NCBI RefSeq assembly: GCF_023278565.1 | Contig: NC_064676.1 | Location: 5,518,001-5,582,000 of the forward strand | Reading direction: 5' to 3' | Origin: Colletotrichum lupini | Taxonomy: Eukaryota > Ascomycota > Sordariomycetes > Glomerellales > Glomerellaceae | DNA length: 64,000 nt | In this document: positions 1-13,522 of the stretch, in pieces | Numbering within the stretch: the first letter of the stretch is position 1 | Layout of the letters: every line of letters begins with the position of its first letter | The notes under the pieces: model-generated | Databases searched by the model: none | The model's input: only the letters and a program-made list of their open reading frames with translations | Told to the model about the DNA's origin: nothing | Position numbers and translations under genes: made by a program

Positions 1-566
1 AGCACACTGGCGAGCATCAGGGTCTTCTCACGGGCATCGCCGACTTGTCATATCTGATACAACCCCCCATTTGACGTCGTACTGTATCAGTGAATCCCTA
101 TACCACCTCAGGTTTCCTGAAATGAACTCTCAGGCCATAGTCATACCTCGAATTCCCAAAAGAGGCCAAGAATCAGCATAAGAGTACCTCTCGCGCTCCC
201 GTAATATTCCGGCCTCTTCAGATCGCCAAGCGGGAAGAGTGGTTTGTATCCGCCGTGGATGTCTAAATATGGTACATCTCAGCTGGGGCACATTTGAGAA
301 ACCTTATTCCCCGCTACTACCTTCGATCCAGCGTGAGTACGATATCATAAGAAGACTGCTAGATCACAATATCACCCATGACTCCGATCTAAGCCCCAAG
401 ACTCACATGTCTCACACTGGATTCAGCAAAACGGCAAAGCGACGAAACCATTAAAACGCGTCGAGGGGATTACTCTTCTAGGTTTATAAGCTCCTTAATA
501 GCCTGATTATGGATGTATTAACTCTCCAGAGGATAATCCAAACCCCGGATAAGTCGTGTTTAAGAG
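1..566. other. Island end, no gene recognised
   Basis: Base composition is balanced here, unlike the AT-rich DNA that follows. A 71-codon open frame at 239-454 (+) has no family signature I recognise and no convincing start context or splice sites. The stretch could be the end of a gene lying left of the window or plain intergenic DNA. The last bases, 562-566 (AAGAG), act as the left target-site copy of the retroelement that starts at 567. Confidence 0.4.
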
Positions 567-771
567 TATTAGTATCCCTATTATAGGGTAGTTAGTTCGA
601 ACCGTAGTTAACGAAGAGATTAATTAAACTATATAAATATTTACGTAGTAAGTATAAAAAGGAGGTTTTAATTATAAATTAGGTTAGTTATAATAATCCT
701 AAATAGGGCCCCTAATTAGCCCTTATATAATTAGCTATATATTATAATTAAATTAAATTTCTAATCTAATA
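567..771 (-). repeat. LTR, family A copy 1 (left)
   Basis: This 205-bp terminal repeat is in reverse orientation. It shares the central GGGGCCCTATTTA-type block (read on the minus strand) with the LTRs at 10554, 13987, 23082 and 61814 and with the solo LTR at 60156. It is strongly CpA-to-TpA mutated. Confidence 0.85.
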
Positions 772-3760
772 CTAATTTTTAATTTTTTTTTTAATTTACT
801 TATTATAGTTAGAAATATAATTTAACCTTAGGTCCGTTTACTAAGTTATCTCCTTTTACTCCTTTTTTCTATTTTTTTTTATATAACCTATCCTTTTATT
901 CGTATATTAACTTTTTTACTACTTATAAATTACTCTAACCCCTTATTAAGTATTATTTTTATAAAAGCGTTAGTAAAGTTATTATTATTATTATTAATCT
1001 AACGGACTTTAAGTATTTTACGCTTTTTATATAATTACCTAAGGGCTATAATATTAATTATAAGCTTTTTTTTTTCGTTGTTTTTAATTTAACGAGGTAT
1101 TTATATAGTAAATAAGAATTTATATAAATAACCGTTAGAATTAATAAAAAGCTAAGTCGATTAGTAATCTTTTTTAGCGTTATTAAAATTACGTAAAAGA
1201 GGTTAATATTATTAATTATATTATAGACCTTTAACGCTAATATACTTCTTATTACTTACTTATTTTTAGTTAATAAGTAATAAATTATATTATTATATAT
1301 AGTAAATTCGCTCTTACTTATACTCTCGTTAACTAGGATAATGATATACCCTAATTACGAAGTAAGGTCGTTATTATTTATAAATAACTTATTAATGAAA
1401 ACGTAGAGCTTATTAATTATAAAATTAATTAAGTAGTAAACGAGGCTTCGATCGAGATTCGTTTATTACTATTTAAGTTACTTATTAAGTATTTTAACGT
1501 CTCGTTTAATTAAATTTATAGCCTATATTACTTTAATATAGTTGAAAATTATCTTAAGCTAATATATACTTATAATATATACCCCTTATATAAGCTTAGC
1601 CTTATATTACTTTTTAATATTAATTATATTTAGATCGATAAAATTAATCTTCTCGCCCTACCCCTTTTATTAAAAAATAATAATAATTTTTTTAATAATA
1701 AGAATCCTATTATTAAATACTAAGGGGGTATTTATTATAAGGACCTCTTTTAGCTTTGTTATAAAGCCCGCTTTTTAAAGCTCCTTATCCTCTTTTTTTA
1801 TAAAGTTAATATTAAATAGGCCTAATATATCGTTAGTTTATATTCTAACGATCTTAAATTAGTCGCTTTCGTACTTAAAGATTAGTAAGTACGGGTTATA
1901 TATAAATATAATTATTAATAATTAATTAATATAAAAATCGTAGTATATAGTTTATTAATAAGTACCCGATTTTACGAGCCTATATAGTAGCTTAAGCACT
2001 TTAATAATCGTACTTTCTAAGTACTTATTAACTATTCTTTTTAGTAAATAGGCTAGGATTTTCTTTATAAGCCCTATAGCTAATTAGGTATAGGCCTAGG
2101 TAATATTACGGCTCTAAATTTCGTATCCTTTTTCTTATAATAATACTATTAATATTATTATTAACCGTTAGCTATAGTACTATATAATAAGTAATTATAT
2201 AAGTAATATCGCTTTTTTAACGTTGCCGTATCCTTAGATTATATACCTAAATTTCTTATATAATTAAAGTATTCTTTTCTTTTTTAATCTTACGAACTAT
2301 TCGTAATTTAAATATATAGAGGTTTGTATACTTTTTTAAGTTATAAAAAATAAATCGATAGACCCCTCGATTACGAAGAGTATTTATTTTAATAAAATTT
2401 AATTCTTTAAACGGCTTTTTAATAATTATAATTACGCCTTCTTTACGTAGTTTAATTACTAGCTCGAAATTGGCTTTTTTTATTATTATATAAAAAGTAT
2501 TAATTACCTCGTTATTAGTAATAAATTATTATATTAGGGCTTACCGTCGTATCTTTTTATAACGTCTTATTAATAATATTAATACTCTTTTAATAATTTC
2601 CTTTTCTTTATTATTTATTAGTATTATTATAACGATTTTATTAAAGATAATTTCTTATACCTCTATTATAAGTTATATAGTTTCCCCTAATTCTTTTTCT
2701 TTTTATAAATTAGAAATTACCTCGCTAGGATTGATATAATATAGTTTAATTATTATAATTAATATTTTAAAAAGCTAGTTACGATCCCTTATAATTACGT
2801 AAAATCGCTCGTTAATAAAAATTAATTTATATAGCCTAGCTTATTATTAAGTAATTTTATACTATACTTATATATCTAAATTTAGTAATATATTTAAATT
2901 ACCTCTTATATTAGGCTTATTATGTATAATAATTACCTCGTTAATTTACTTTTTTATATTTACCTTACGTAGTACTTATATTACTTTTTTAATTACTTAG
3001 GCTCGTTAGCTTACGTTTAGTGACGGTAATAAGGCTAAGGTCCTTTTTAAATATATTTTAAATATTAATAGCGTTAGTATAAGCCTGTTAGGCCCTATAG
3101 TATTATTATAGTATTTAAGTACTATTTGGAGGTATTTGTTATTAATAAAATCGGGATTTTTTTTTAATAATTCTAAACGCCCTTTTTAATTATTAATATA
3201 CCCTTTTTACTTTTTTAATATTATAATATATTTTAATAAGTACGACTTTTAGTTATATACTATAAGCCGTTATATTTTCTTTAAATTTTACTAACTTAAA
3301 ACTAATGTTAGCGTTGGTTTTAATACTATTTAGCGGTTCTTAATATATATCGATTTATCCCTTTTATAGGGCTACTTATATTATTTTTATTTATAAATCC
3401 CAAAGGAATTACCCTATTTAAAAAGATATAACTACGTCGATTATATATAGTACTAGCTAACTATTTAAATAGAAATATTAATAACAATTTCTTAATTAAA
3501 GTTAAGCTTATTACGTAATTTAAATTTAAATTTGCGTAGGCTCTGTATATTTATTTAGTATTAGTAGTTTACTTTTATTAACTACTCTAGCGCCCCTATT
3601 TCGATATTATTATTATATAATTATTTTAAGAGGTTATATAGCCTCGTAACTAACGAGTACCTCAATCTTTAGTATAGCTATTTAAGCTTACTTTTTATTA
3701 AGTAATTAATTAACTTCGTATTATTAATAAGCCTTATAAATATATACCCTTATTATTATT

Positions 3761-4274
3761 TGTTACGAAGGTAACTTTGTTTACCTTATTATTCGCCTTA
3801 TTATCAATATTACGTAAGCAAACTATATACCATATTAATCTACGATTTCTGTAGATTATTATAGGTATTGATTATGTAAGCAATACTGCTTATATAAGCT
3901 TACGTGAGCAATGGAAAGTACTAGAAGGTAACTGAATAATCTGGAATTTACTCGAGGCGGAATTACGTACTACGATTACGCATTCACTTACGTATACGCT
4001 TATTAATTATATCATAATTAATAAGCAATGGAATATTCTAGTAGGAGGTTTTTATGCCTATATGTAGGCGTGTATTTGCCTACCTAGACCTTTCGTTAAG
4101 CAAGCAACTTCTTATATAGTAATTCAACTATATTACTCTCTTTACTACAAAAACCTCTTTTATATACGCTTATATCCCCTATATTCATATATTCTTGCTT
4201 CTATATGAATATTCACTTCTCATATTCTTTATAAGAATATCTCGCATTACCTCGTTAAAGCTATACGTGCTAGA
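3761..4274. repeat. Probable solo LTR of an unrelated element, weakly RIP-mutated
   Basis: This 514-bp insertion is absent from the matching position of the family A copy at 13987-23286 (about 18190). It starts TGTTACGAAGG and is flanked on both sides by TTATT (3756-3760 and 4275-4279), a 5-bp target duplication. Its end reads CTAGA rather than the usual CA, so the 3' terminus may be mutated. It retains CA and TG dinucleotides that the surrounding element has lost. The 67-codon open frame at 4195-4398 straddles its right edge and is chance. Confidence 0.55.
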
Positions 4275-6392
4275 TTATTTAACTATTTCGAAATACTTAT
4301 TACTAAAGATTTTATTCCTCGTATTATTAAATATAATACCTAGTCAATTTATGTTTTTTAAATATAAAAGAAATGGGGTATTAATAAGTAAAATATAAAA
4401 AGTTATTATTCCGAAGTACGTTTTTATTTTTATTATACTTAAAGTAATAATTTCCTTACTTAGGCCGAAGCTAATCCTTATAATACTTATTATTAACGTA
4501 TTAAGTATTACTAATACGATTTTTTATAATACTTAGAATTACTTTTTTTTTTTATTAATTATTACGATGCCCTAGTATTTAAAATAATTTTATAAAAATT
4601 ATTTAGGCCGTACTTTTTGCTTATATAGAATGCTTATACGAGCTTAGTATTCGAAGGATTTAAGTAATATAAAAAAGACCCCTTTAGCTACCCCTAAATT
4701 TACTTAGTACTATATTCTTTTTTTTTAAATATTAAGAGAGGTAGCGTTTTCTTTTTAAGTATTAAGAGAATAGGCTTCTATCTTATTAAATTTACTTTTT
4801 TAACCGCTTCCGTATCCGTTATTTAAAGGACTTTTTATTATTATTTATAAATAAAAGCTTATTTATTAAAAGCTTTTACTACTCTCTATTTATTTAGTTT
4901 TATATATTCTCTAAAAGTTAATAAAGTAAAAAAAGAGTAATTAACGTCGTTAATTTTATTATAATTTAATTTATTAATATAAGGGATAAGATCTTCCTTA
5001 TTTTCCGAATTTCTTATAAAGAACGGATATTCTAAGCCGCTACTTTAATTATTATTACTAAGTTCTATATCCTTAGATCTATTTTTATATATAATAAAAA
5101 ATTAGTTAAATTAATAAGAACTAGTTTTACTATCTACTACCCTCGACTTTTTATATTATTTATATAATTTTATATACTCTTTTTTAAAGTAATTACTTAA
5201 TTAATATTTATTCTTTTTATAAATATAATATTACTTCTTCTATTACCCTACTTATGAGTTAAATCTTTACTTATTTAATAAATCTAAGCCTCTTTATTAA
5301 TAATTACTATATTTAGCCTCTTTTCTTTTTTTTACACGTTCGATTAACTTAATATTATTAATAAGGGCCGTTATATATTTAGAAGTAGGTTTAGCGCGGT
5401 ATTTTTATTTTAATATTAAAACTAAATCTTAGCCTTAAGTAGAGTATTTCGTAGTTTTTAGGTACTTAATATAGGGTTATTTTTATTTTTAATATGCGCT
5501 AGATTATAGTATAGAGATATTTAACTTTTTACTTATTAATTCTTTTATTTAACTAGGTCTTTATTAGCTTATTAATTTAATTAATAAGCTCTTCGAGGAT
5601 CTTTATTTATAATTTACCCTCTATTATTCTAATTATAAATATAAAAAAAATTATTCGTAGCTTAGATAGGAGCTCTAGGCTTTTATTATAAGTCTTAAAG
5701 CGGCTTTAGATTATATTAATAATACTAAAAAAGTCGTTTTAATCGAGATTACGTACTACTTCGTAAAAGTAATTAGAGGCTTTATTTATAAGGATAATAT
5801 TAATTACTAATTAGTACTAATATTCCCTAATCTTAACCTTTTTATAATAATTATAAAATATCGTTAGGGTTTTTTTATAAAACCTTATACTTCTCTTTAA
5901 AATATAATTTCTTTTAAAAAGATCTTTTTAAAGTTTATAAATTACTTCGTATTTATTACTATATTTTTAGTATTTATATATAATCCCTATGTCGTTACGT
6001 ATTATTAATAACTTCGGGTTATTTACTTCTTTTTATATTAACTAATTAGCGCTAAATTTTATATTAGTAATAGCAATAAATTATAAATCAAAATAAGTAG
6101 AATTATTAATTATTATACTTTTAGTATTATATTTTATTTTTATATATTTCTTTATAATAATAAATTATTATTAGTAATTATAAGGAAGAAATCTACGTCG
6201 TTTACCCTTTTTTTAAATTCGTTAAAGCGATTATACGCCCTATTAACTTATACTTAGTTTTATAATACGAATTCCTTTTCTATAATTATTATTATTAGGA
6301 CTTCGTATAGTTTTTATAATTATAACTATATTAATAATACTTCTCGTTTATAAAGGAATTTATTAACTACTTTTATAATTCCTAGGCTTATA

Positions 6393-7503
6393 TAGTGGTT
6401 TTTTTTCCGGCTTTATAGGCATAAAAGATCGACCTTAATAAGATCACGCTTTTAAGGGAAATTACACGATATAATATACTTTTTAATTATATAATACGCG
6501 CAATATATCCTAAATACGCGCTTAACGTAATATAGTAATTTTAATACGAAAACTACTATTTAATTCGGGATAAGTAAGCTACCCTTTACGCAGCGGCGCT
6601 AGCTAAAAAGGTTAACGGTAGAGGTCGGCCGTAATAATTAGCTATAATAATCGGCTACTATAGTCGGCCGCAATAGTTAGAGGCGGCCTTCCTTAACCGC
6701 AGAGGTTCTAAACTTTAATAGTAACGTAGAGGTTTCTAGAGAAAGGGCTAAATAGGCTAATATTTACTACTCGTACTAAAGCTCGTAAAGATTCTTTCTA
6801 TCCTTATTGCTTCTAATATTGCCTAAAGCTACTCTCTATTTAAACTAAACAAATTTACTAAACAAATTTACTAAACAAATCTACTAAACAAATCTACTAA
6901 ATAAATTTACTAAATAAACCTATTAATATATAAACCACTACTCTCTTAGTATATAGTTAGTAATTAGTAAGCTAGAACTCTAAAGATACCCGTCGATAAG
7001 TCTACCCCTCTTAGGCTAGGCACCCTCTTTAGCTAGCTCGATACTATAGCTATCGTAACTAACGTAAGTACGCTTAAGAAGTAGCGAAGTACTTTTTAAT
7101 AGTACGGAATTTAGCTAGGTAATATTATAAGCGCTATAAATAGCTAGGCCGGTACGGATATTAAGATCCGGTATATTAACGCTAGCCTAGTTATAATAGC
7201 TACGATAAACGGGCTAGAAGTATATAAGGTTAGGGTAATAAGCCGGCGCCTTAGATAGCTCCTACGGGACCCCCTAAATAATAATAATACTTATATAAAA
7301 GAATAGATTATATTAAACCTAACTACTTACGCAGGCTAGTATTAAGAAGTCCTATGCGCGTTAGAATAGGTAAAGCTTACCCTATAAGCGGGCGGTAGAA
7401 GGTTAGGAGTTTTAATTAGTAATTAGGTATAGAGCGTAATATACCTAGTTTTCTCTAATACGTAATATATAGTACGGCCCTAGCGGATTGCTCTATCGGG
7501 GGG
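6393..7503 (+). repeat. 1.1-kb dispersed repeat B, copy 1
   Basis: The repeat begins TAGTGGTTTTTTTTCC and ends in a G-run after a hairpin. The 13-bp sequence TCCTAGGCTTATA flanks it on both sides (6380-6392 and 7504-7516). Inside, near 6843-6925, there are about six copies of a 13-bp tandem unit (AAACAAATCTACT type). No coding potential survives RIP. Confidence 0.8.
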
Positions 7504-9312
7504 TCCTAGGCTTATACTTATAAACTATTCGTTTAGTTAATAACTAAAGTCGTTTATAATTTTATAAAATAGAAGTTACCCTTATAGCCCCTTTTGTTTA
7601 TAAACTTTAATTAAATAAATTAATACTATATTAATTTACTTATTATTAAACTAATCCGTAATTTTATATATTTATATCTTTTAATAGTCCGGGTTAATAT
7701 TTACTTATTTATAAAGGATTAGGATTTTATTTAAAATCGGGGTTTTTTTTTTTTTTTAACTTACTAAGGGTCGTATTCTAACTCGTATTTATATTAATAA
7801 TTACTAACGTATTTAACTTTAATAAGGATATATTTAATCCGTGCGCTAGTTATAATAAATCCGTACTTTTATTACTTAACGAATTTATTAAAGTTTAAGA
7901 AATTCCCGTTTTTTCTTACTATTTTATTACTACTCTCGTTTTTATTATTTTTAGTAATTACTACTACCTTTTTAAATCGCTAACTATTATACTTATTAAG
8001 ATCCTCTTTTTTATTTAATATAAAAAAGTAAGTTTTAATAATTCTTTTTTTAATAATAGCGGTAAACGTTTATATTACTATAAAAAATATAATAATTAGT
8101 CTTAGGATTTTTATTAGTTACTAATTTTCTATTATTTTATATATTCTTAGTTTTTTAAGCCTCGTACTCTTTATAATCTTTAAATAGCTTCTTTTTTTAG
8201 CCTACTTTTTTTAAAGTAATATTTCGTAAAAATAGTTAAAAATAAACGCTAAGCGGCTCGTAAATAAGCCGGATAGGTTATTAAGTATAGTTAATAAAAT
8301 TAAGCCCTTTTTTTTATAAAATCGTAAACGTTAAGGACTTATTAAAAATACCCTCTTATTACTCGTACTTAATAAGGCTAAATACTTTAGAGATCTTTTT
8401 TTTATTACTTTTTTATACCCTATTTTATATTTTTTAAGTAGTCTTTTTTATAGCTTAATTATAATTAGGTAATTATTATTTACTAGCGATCCCTTTTATT
8501 ACTTAGTTAATTCTTTAAAATTAGTAATCTCGTACTAAAAGCTAGTATAAAAAGAAGCTTTTTAATAGTATTTTAAAGGATTTCTTTTTTCTTTTTAAAT
8601 CCTTATCCTCTTAGCTTTTTCTTAGGCTAATAGTCATTATAATAAAAAGTTATAGAATTACTTTAAAATAGCCACTTTCTTTTTAAATTAATTTTTAAGA
8701 TTTATAATTTTCTTAACTCAATATTATTAGGACCTCTAAATTCCCTTCTCCTTTATTAAACCGTTCTTTATATTATATTTTTAAGTAATACTTAGGGGGT
8801 AGTTAAGGGGGCTATAAAGAGATTATTTAAATTATAAGCTTAAGGTTATATTTATAAAATCCTTATAATAATAGACCTTTTTATATATTATAGATCTTTT
8901 AATTTTATACTTTTTATACGGGTTCTTATTATACTTATTAAGAATATTTATATTTAAAAATCCTTTTTTTTAATTATATAGTACTCTTTTATACTATATT
9001 AATAAGCTCGTCCGTTATACTAATTAATTAGGTAAGTAGTTACTTTATAAGTATTTTCTTTTATTAATTTAATTAGTTAATTTCTAATTACGGGCCGGTT
9101 ATAAAAAAGTTATTTAGTAAAAAAGCTACTTAAAATAATAATAAAAAGCTAGTTACTTAAGTAGTTTTATTAATTAACGTAATTTAATATAATAAACGTC
9201 GACTTTTTATAAATAATAAAGGGCTACGATTACTTAATTTTATATAGTATTTAAAGATCGCCCCTTTTTATTTATTTTTATAAAGTTAATTAATATAAAT
9301 CTCTTATTCTAT

Positions 9313-10474
9313 CCCCCCGACGGAGCAATCCGCCGGGGCCGTACCGTATATTACGTATTAAGGAAAACTGGGTATATTACGCTCTATACCTAATTACTAA
9401 TTAAAATAGTAATTAACCGACTCGACCGTTATCTTCTTTTTATTAACTCCCGACCTTCCCCCGCCCGTTTAAAGGGCGAGCTATACCTATTCTAACGTAT
9501 ATAAGACCTCCTAGTACTAGCCCGCGTAGGCGGCCAGATCTTATATTATATACTCCTTCTCGTTAAGGGTTAGGGGGCCCCTTATATATTCCCTTACGTC
9601 TATAATATAGCCTATATTAAAGGGATTTCTAGCTCTATAAAGTATAATTTCTAAGCTAGCGTTAATATATTAAATCTTAATATCCGTATTAGCCCGGCTA
9701 TTTACGGCGTTTATATTATTATTTAGCTAAATTCCGTATTATTAAAAAGTACTTTACTAATCCTCGGGCGTACTTACGTTAGCTACGATAGTTATAGCGT
9801 CGAGCTAGCTAAAGAGGGCGCCTAGCCTAAGAGGGGTAGACTTATTAACGGGCATCTTTAGCTTACTAATTACTAACTATATACTAAGAGAGTAGGTTCT
9901 TATCGAAATAATATTTTAACTAGCTAACCTCTTAACTAGTTATCTAACTAGCTATCTAAGTAGTAGTTTATATATTAATAAGTTTATTTAGTAAATTTGT
10001 TTAATAGATTTATTTAGTTTAAATAGAGCAGCTTTAGGTAATATTAAAAATAATAAAGATAAAAAAAATCTTTATAAGCTTTAGTACGGTAAAAAAGTAG
10101 TAAATGTTAGCCTATTTAGCCCTTTTTCTAAAAACCTCTATATTATTATTAAAGTTTAGAACCTCTACGGTTAAGGAAGGCCGCCTCTGATTATTATGGC
10201 TAACTATTATAATTAATTATTATAGCCGACCTCTACCGTTAACCTTTCTAGCCAGCGCCGCTACGTGAGTATATTACTTAGCCTATCCTTACCTATCCCA
10301 AATTATATAGTAGTTTTCGTATTAAAATTACTATATTACGTTAAGCGCATACTTAGGGCACATTATGTATATTATATAATTAAAAAGTATACCATATTAT
10401 ATAATTTCCTTTAAAAACGTAATCCCGTTAAGGTCGATCTTTTGCGCCTATAAAGCCGGAAAAAAACCACTATA
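9313..10474 (-). repeat. 1.1-kb dispersed repeat B, copy 2
   Basis: This reverse-oriented copy starts CCCCCCGACGGAGCAATC and ends AAAAAACCACTATA. The 10-bp-arm, GCAA-loop hairpin at its left end (about 9315-9338) is well preserved. Unlike the other copies it has no obvious target duplication: the flanks are CTCTTATTCTAT and TATAGCATTAAG. With copy 1 it makes an inverted pair inside the same host element. Confidence 0.7.
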
Positions 10475-10553
10475 TATAGCATTAAGAAATCGTCTCTTTT
10501 ATATAATAAAATACCTTACTAATTTATAATAATAAAATTTAATTATTAATTAG

Positions 10554-10758
10554 TATTAGTATTTTTATTATAAAGTAATTAGTTTAAACCGTAATTAATA
10601 AAAAGATTAATTAAATTATATAAATATTTATATAATAAGTATAAAAAAGAGGTTCTAATTATAAGTTAGGCTAGCTATAATAATTTTAAATAGGGCCCCT
10701 AATTAGCCCTTACGTAGTCGGCTATATGCTATAGTTGAATTAGACTTCTAATCCGATA
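10554..10758 (-). repeat. LTR, family A copy 1 (right)
   Basis: This 205-bp partner of the LTR at 567-771 is in the same reverse orientation. It is somewhat less mutated towards its right end, where CTAATCCGATA corresponds to the un-mutated CCAATCCGACA. Confidence 0.85.
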
Positions 10759-13522
10759 GAGAGCGTTTCTATAACCGGCCGAATGCTATATATAGGAATC
10801 AGGGGCGATGCGGAGGCAATTCCGACGCTTTAACTTCACAGCCGGTATATTCTGGACATATGTAGTCAGATTCAAGATTTGTCTCAACCTCGACAACTGT
10901 TCCTTTCAGCCAAGGCCCCTGTCGAGCCTCCAGAAGCTGCTTATATTTTTCAGACCTGCAATCATGTTTTTTTACGCTCCTTCAAGCAATCTGGATTTCT
11001 CTCGGCTAGCATCTCAATCTCGTAAAAGATTTTCCAGTTTCAGTCAGTTCAGCCCGAGATCAGATATGTGAAGAAAGCATGGACGTCGGCGTATGAGTTG
11101 TTGAAGCCATAGAGCTATCTAGAAAGTTTGGATTGAAGGATGCCTGGGAATGTGTCTTTGTCTTTTCGAGGAGGGGCGTGAACATCATTGAGGTGTTGCA
11201 TTTTACTTTGTACGACGAGCGAACTTGTGTTCAAGAACTTGTCGGGTATCAGTACTCTCTGGATCGGATCCAACGACGACTTTTGCAGTTCTGGCGCCCA
11301 AAATATCTTCATCGGGACTCCTGACCACCTCTCGCGTTGTAGTTCATGCATAAAGTATTGCCTCAGACTGCATTCGTCTACTACGTGGCTTCTGCTAGCC
11401 ATCCGACTCAAGAGAAACGTCGAAATGTAGCAAGCAGAACATCCGGCAACCTGAGCCATTCTCATTTCATGGGCATACTAGACTTTTATGCCAAATTGGT
11501 TGGGGACAAGACATTGCGGACTTGTCATTAGCTAATCTATTTTCGAGCAAACCTTGGGTGACGAGCACATCAAAATCCGCCAAAATCAGATTACTGGCGG
11601 AAAAGATCTGTCATCTTAAGTCTTGGTCCCAGGGAATCCAAGCTTTTGACGATCCTGAACGTCTCGTGTAGATTTGGACTGGCATTATCCCTGTTGACAG
11701 GAATTCATGGATGGGAACTCGGACTTTGAAGGAAGCCCTACACCGAGAGACTTTGTGGTTGTGCATACATACCTCCAATGAGAGGGTTGATGAAGCTCTC
11801 ACATATTATCTGGAGACGTTGCAGTTTTACACGAGGGAGACTCATTCAGCAGTTATCGTAACTCTGGTCAACCTCCGAGCTTATCGGGTTGTTATGTTGC
11901 GCTGAGACTCGAATAATCCCATTTAAAAAAAATTAAAAGAATCAACATTGCCCTTCCATAATTGGGCCGCCTTTCTCCAAGCTGATCCCCGGAATCTTGT
12001 CCGTTCGTACACTAGAGTCACGGATCATACGGAGACGCATCGATGGGGACAACTTGGCGGCCTCGGCTGTGCCGCACAGTAGTTCCAGAAAAGGCAAGGT
12101 TTCCTTTGAAAGGGGTGAAGGTATGAGGTCCACGAATCATGGTTTGCGGCCAGCTCCCACTTTGGAACGTCCACGCAGGATGACTAAAGTCCGTGTCCGG
12201 GGTAATTGTCCGGAGATGACGGCCTCAGAAAGGGCCTGGCGTCTTGGGGACGGGCCAGATGCGAAAGTTGAGGCTTGGACATCTCATAGCCAGGGAGAGA
12301 AGAGATCCCGTTATGACTCGCGCCTCTCACTCATCAAAGAACGTTTGAGCCGCTGCCGAGCCTCGACACCGTTAAACCGCTCGTCTGGTAACGCGCGCGA
12401 AACTCTCTTGATCCGTAAGCAGCCAATCCGGTACCAAAGCATCAGTCAAGGTTTCGTGTCACCTGGGGCGAGCCTCATTTAGCCGTGGGCAGAAAAGAAA
12501 GTCTAAACCTACGTGGATCCCATGGAAGGTAACTCTTGGCGGCTGAGCAAGAGCAGGCTCCTGGGTAACTTGTTGCAGAGCGGCGAGAGCGGTGAATTCA
12601 ACAATTATTGTTGCAGGAGTGCACAAACCAGTCTGTCCAATCATCCTGTACACGCTACCCTAGACTTACGGCTCAATGCAACCAAAGCTTTGATCACAAT
12701 TTGTCTGTATCGCACAAGTTCACAAGATCTTGATTGGCTCATACATTTCTTGGTCAGGTTGTCAATTCATTCTGATGGACTTCAGACTTGGCAATCGTCT
12801 CTTTAATTACTTGAAGAGGGGCCTTACTTATTGCAACTGTTTTTGCTAATCTTCAGGACCGATTTAAAGGACAACGAAGCCCTAGTTACTGAAGCTAGCT
12901 GCCGGTGGGCTTCTTGGCATCTATCGAAGATACAGGCCATCGTGGAGATGCCCAATTGCCAAATTGCAAGGGATATTGCGAAATCTGATCTTCTTGACTC
13001 GACAACTCCTCCTGGTTACTCAGTGGGTCTTCTGGAGACCTCGACTCGGGTTCCACCTCTATTCCGCCGAAGACATTGTGCCCCGACCCATGAAGATGCC
13101 AAGCATCGTTGATAGCTTCCTGGGCGTCTGCGGGATACACCAGCTAAAACGGAAAATCGATGCCGACCAGGCATGGCTTGATACCTCCTGAGGTCTGAAG
13201 CACCGCCCCTCTGTTGCTAAATGGTATAGATTTAAGTTCAAGTATATGTTATGAACGAGACCTCGTCAATACCGAAGGAAACTTAAACTTGTTTCTGTAG
13301 TCCTTGAGACAATGAAAACGTGCCTCCGGCATGTGAATTGCAACCCTATGCCGTTTGGCAGAAGCTATGATGAGGCCCAGAGAGCGAAGTGCCAAGTATA
13401 AAGAGAGCAGAAGTAAGCTGTAAAGATCGAGAAACTCAAGTCTTTCACCACTCCTCTTTCAGCATATTGTCTTTCACCAAATTTTCTTGGAAATAATTTG
13501 TATTCGGAGCTCCATCACAAAT
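10759..13522. other. Balanced-GC island without a gene I can support; right end is the promoter of the broken enzyme gene
   Basis: Composition is ordinary, so the region is not transposon relic. The longest open frames (11997-12482 plus, 161 codons; 11115-11465 minus, 116 codons; 12513-12806 plus, 97 codons) show no recognisable domain, and frames on both strands overlap as they do in non-coding DNA. Around 11090-11325 (+) the translation is protein-like but interrupted by stops, so a decayed gene is possible. The last 200 bp should be the promoter of the ethylene-forming-enzyme-like gene. Confidence 0.4.
13397..13402 (+). promoter_or_regulatory. Possible TATA box of the efe-like gene
   Basis: TATAAA lies 121 nt upstream of the first in-frame ATG and is followed by a pyrimidine-rich stretch with CTTTCA-type possible transcription starts. 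This is positional evidence only. Confidence 0.35.

Larger units (their letters stand above)
567..10758 (-). mobile_element. Full-length RIP-degraded Ty1/copia-like LTR retrotransposon (family A, copy 1)
   Basis: Two 205-bp LTRs (567-771 and 10554-10758) bound a 10.2-kb AT-rich body. In family orientation the LTR begins TGTCGGATT and ends CCAACA, and here both ends are mutated to TATTA/TAATA forms. The flanks are AAGAG (562-566) and GAGAG (10759-10763), a 5-bp target duplication with one G-to-A change. On the minus strand the end of pol lies near the left LTR: mutated RNase H and C-terminal copia-type motifs (roughly 940-1360) line up with the same region of the 13987-23286 copy. No open reading frame survives. 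CpA and TpG are nearly absent while CpG remains, as expected for RIP. Nested inside are two 1.1-kb repeats and a probable solo LTR, which explain its large size. Confidence 0.85.

Noticed and set aside
6843..6925. Short spaced repeats resembling a CRISPR array
   Set aside because: The 13-bp units are directly adjacent with no spacers, and the DNA is eukaryotic and inside a transposable repeat.
6393..10474. One DNA transposon with 1.1-kb terminal inverted repeats
   Set aside because: Single copies of the same 1.1-kb unit occur elsewhere with their own 13-15 bp duplications, and copy 1 here has its own duplication, so these are separate insertions.
11997..12482. 161-codon open frame as a gene
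   Set aside because: No recognisable motif, arginine-rich composition without order, and overlapping frames on the other strand. It is left as unassigned.
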